From Desulfocapsa sp. (GTDB lineage Bacteria > Desulfobacterota > Desulfobulbia > Desulfobulbales > Desulfocapsaceae): DNA of 5,672 bases. Below the pieces are notes generated by a model. It saw nothing but the letters and a program-made list of their open reading frames with translations. It searched no databases and was not told the DNA's origin. The stretch lies in the NCBI GenBank assembly GCA_030635405.1, contig DAOVZA010000161.1, forward strand, positions 1 to 5,672. Direction: 5' to 3'. Each line of letters starts with the position of its first letter. Position 1 is the stretch's first letter. Made by a program: the position numbers and the translations under genes. Positions 5,219 to 5,672 of this stretch are shown one piece after another.

Positions 5219-5672
5219 ATGGAACGCTTTTCACGAACACGCTGTTTCCTCGGTGAAACAAAATTTAGCACCCTGCAGAAGTCCATGGTCACCATTGTCG
5301 GGATCGGAGCAGTGGGTGGATACGCGGCAGAAGGACTGGCTAGAGCTGGTGTCGAACGCTTGCGCCTTGTTGATTTTGACACCATCCAGCCATCCAACAT
5401 AAATCGTCAAATATTAGCTCTTGAAAGCAGCCTTGGTCGAGCAAAAGTCGCGGTTGCTAAAGAGCGTATTGCTCTTATTAACCCTAAATGTCAGGTGGAA
5501 GCGCTGGAAGTCTTTGCAGCAGAAGAAACTCTGGACGACATCCTCTCTCCTGCACCAGATGTCCTTATCGATGCCATCGACTCACTCAAACCAAAGATTC
5601 AACTTCTGGTTGGCGCCCATGAGAGGGAGATTGTAACATTTTCATCCATGGGAGCAGCTCTTAGAACTGATC
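5219..5672 (+). CDS. tcdA: tRNA threonylcarbamoyladenosine dehydratase TcdA (E1-like), 3'-truncated by window edge
   Basis: The first 151 codons are present and the frame is open to the window end; the E. coli enzyme is about 268 residues. It starts RFSRTRCFLGE (compare RFGGTARLYGE), then shows the nucleotide-binding GIGAVG (28-33), the VDFDTI acidic strand (D52, D54), the E1 signature SNINRQ (59-64), INPKC (87-91) and VLIDAIDS (115-122), close to VIDAIDS of E. coli CsdL/TcdA. TcdA uses ATP to cyclise t6A at position 37 of tRNAs reading ANN codons into the hydantoin form ct6A, working with a CsdA/CsdE-type sulfur relay in E. coli. Other ThiF/MoeB proteins were considered, but RFxRTxxxxGE and DAIDS favour TcdA. 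It lies 50 bases after the omptin gene with no clear promoter between, so it may be read from the omptin transcript or from an unrecognised start. Confidence 0.88.
   Translation, partial: MERFSRTRCFLGETKFSTLQKSMVTIVGIGAVGGYAAEGLARAGVERLRLVDFDTIQPSNINRQILALESSLGRAKVAVAKERIALINPKCQVEALEVFAAEETLDDILSPAPDVLIDAIDSLKPKIQLLVGAHEREIVTFSSMGAALRTD

Noticed and set aside
5196..5402. Open frames on both strands within the tcdA coding region (also 5215-5400 minus and 5421-5636 plus)
   Set aside because: The 5219 frame gives a clear TcdA protein across the whole stretch; the others have no family-like sequence and are out-of-frame shadows.

Overview
The window carries seven protein genes, two of them cut by the window edges, and no RNA gene, mobile element or CRISPR array that I can support. 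The sequence is moderately AT-rich. The mix of an HDOD protein, a PhnP-like metallo-beta-lactamase-fold hydrolase, a cysteine-rich ZraP/CpxP-like periplasmic protein, a YprB-type exonuclease and outer-membrane proteins with Sec signal peptides points to a Gram-negative bacterium. The style suggests a sulfate-reducing or related Desulfobacterota (former Deltaproteobacteria), but that placement is an inference from protein style, not proven here.

Layout. Bases 2-217 (+) hold the C-terminal part of the nucleoside phosphorylase PpnP, followed by two terminator-like hairpins (326-370 and 393-426). Bases 487-1311 (+) encode a DEDDy exonuclease of the YprB type with a short hairpin-like N-terminal segment. 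It meets, tail to tail with only 3 bases between, a two-gene minus-strand operon: an HDOD signalling protein (3108-2248) followed by an MBL-fold hydrolase (2235-1315). This operon has a good sigma70-type promoter at 3180-3208, and the SD of its second gene overlaps the stop codon of the first. From the same roughly 300-base divergent region, a small secreted Cys-rich ZraP-like protein (3414-3845) is read on the plus strand.

After a 321-base gap with a hairpin and a two-tier dyad comes 4167-5168 (+), a secreted outer-membrane beta-barrel that I recognise as an omptin-family protease with its catalytic Asp-x-Asp and Asp-x-His motifs in place. At 5189-5209 a perfect hairpin covers most of the SD of the last gene, tcdA (5219 to the window end), the tRNA ct6A-forming E1-like enzyme.

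The genes do not form one pathway. PpnP and TcdA are housekeeping functions. HDOD plus MBL looks like a small regulatory unit whose substrate cannot be read from sequence. The ZraP-like protein and the omptin are both envelope proteins that could belong to an envelope-stress or surface-defence response, but nothing in the DNA proves co-regulation. The most interesting items are the omptin outside its well-known enterobacterial setting and the SD-covering hairpin before tcdA.
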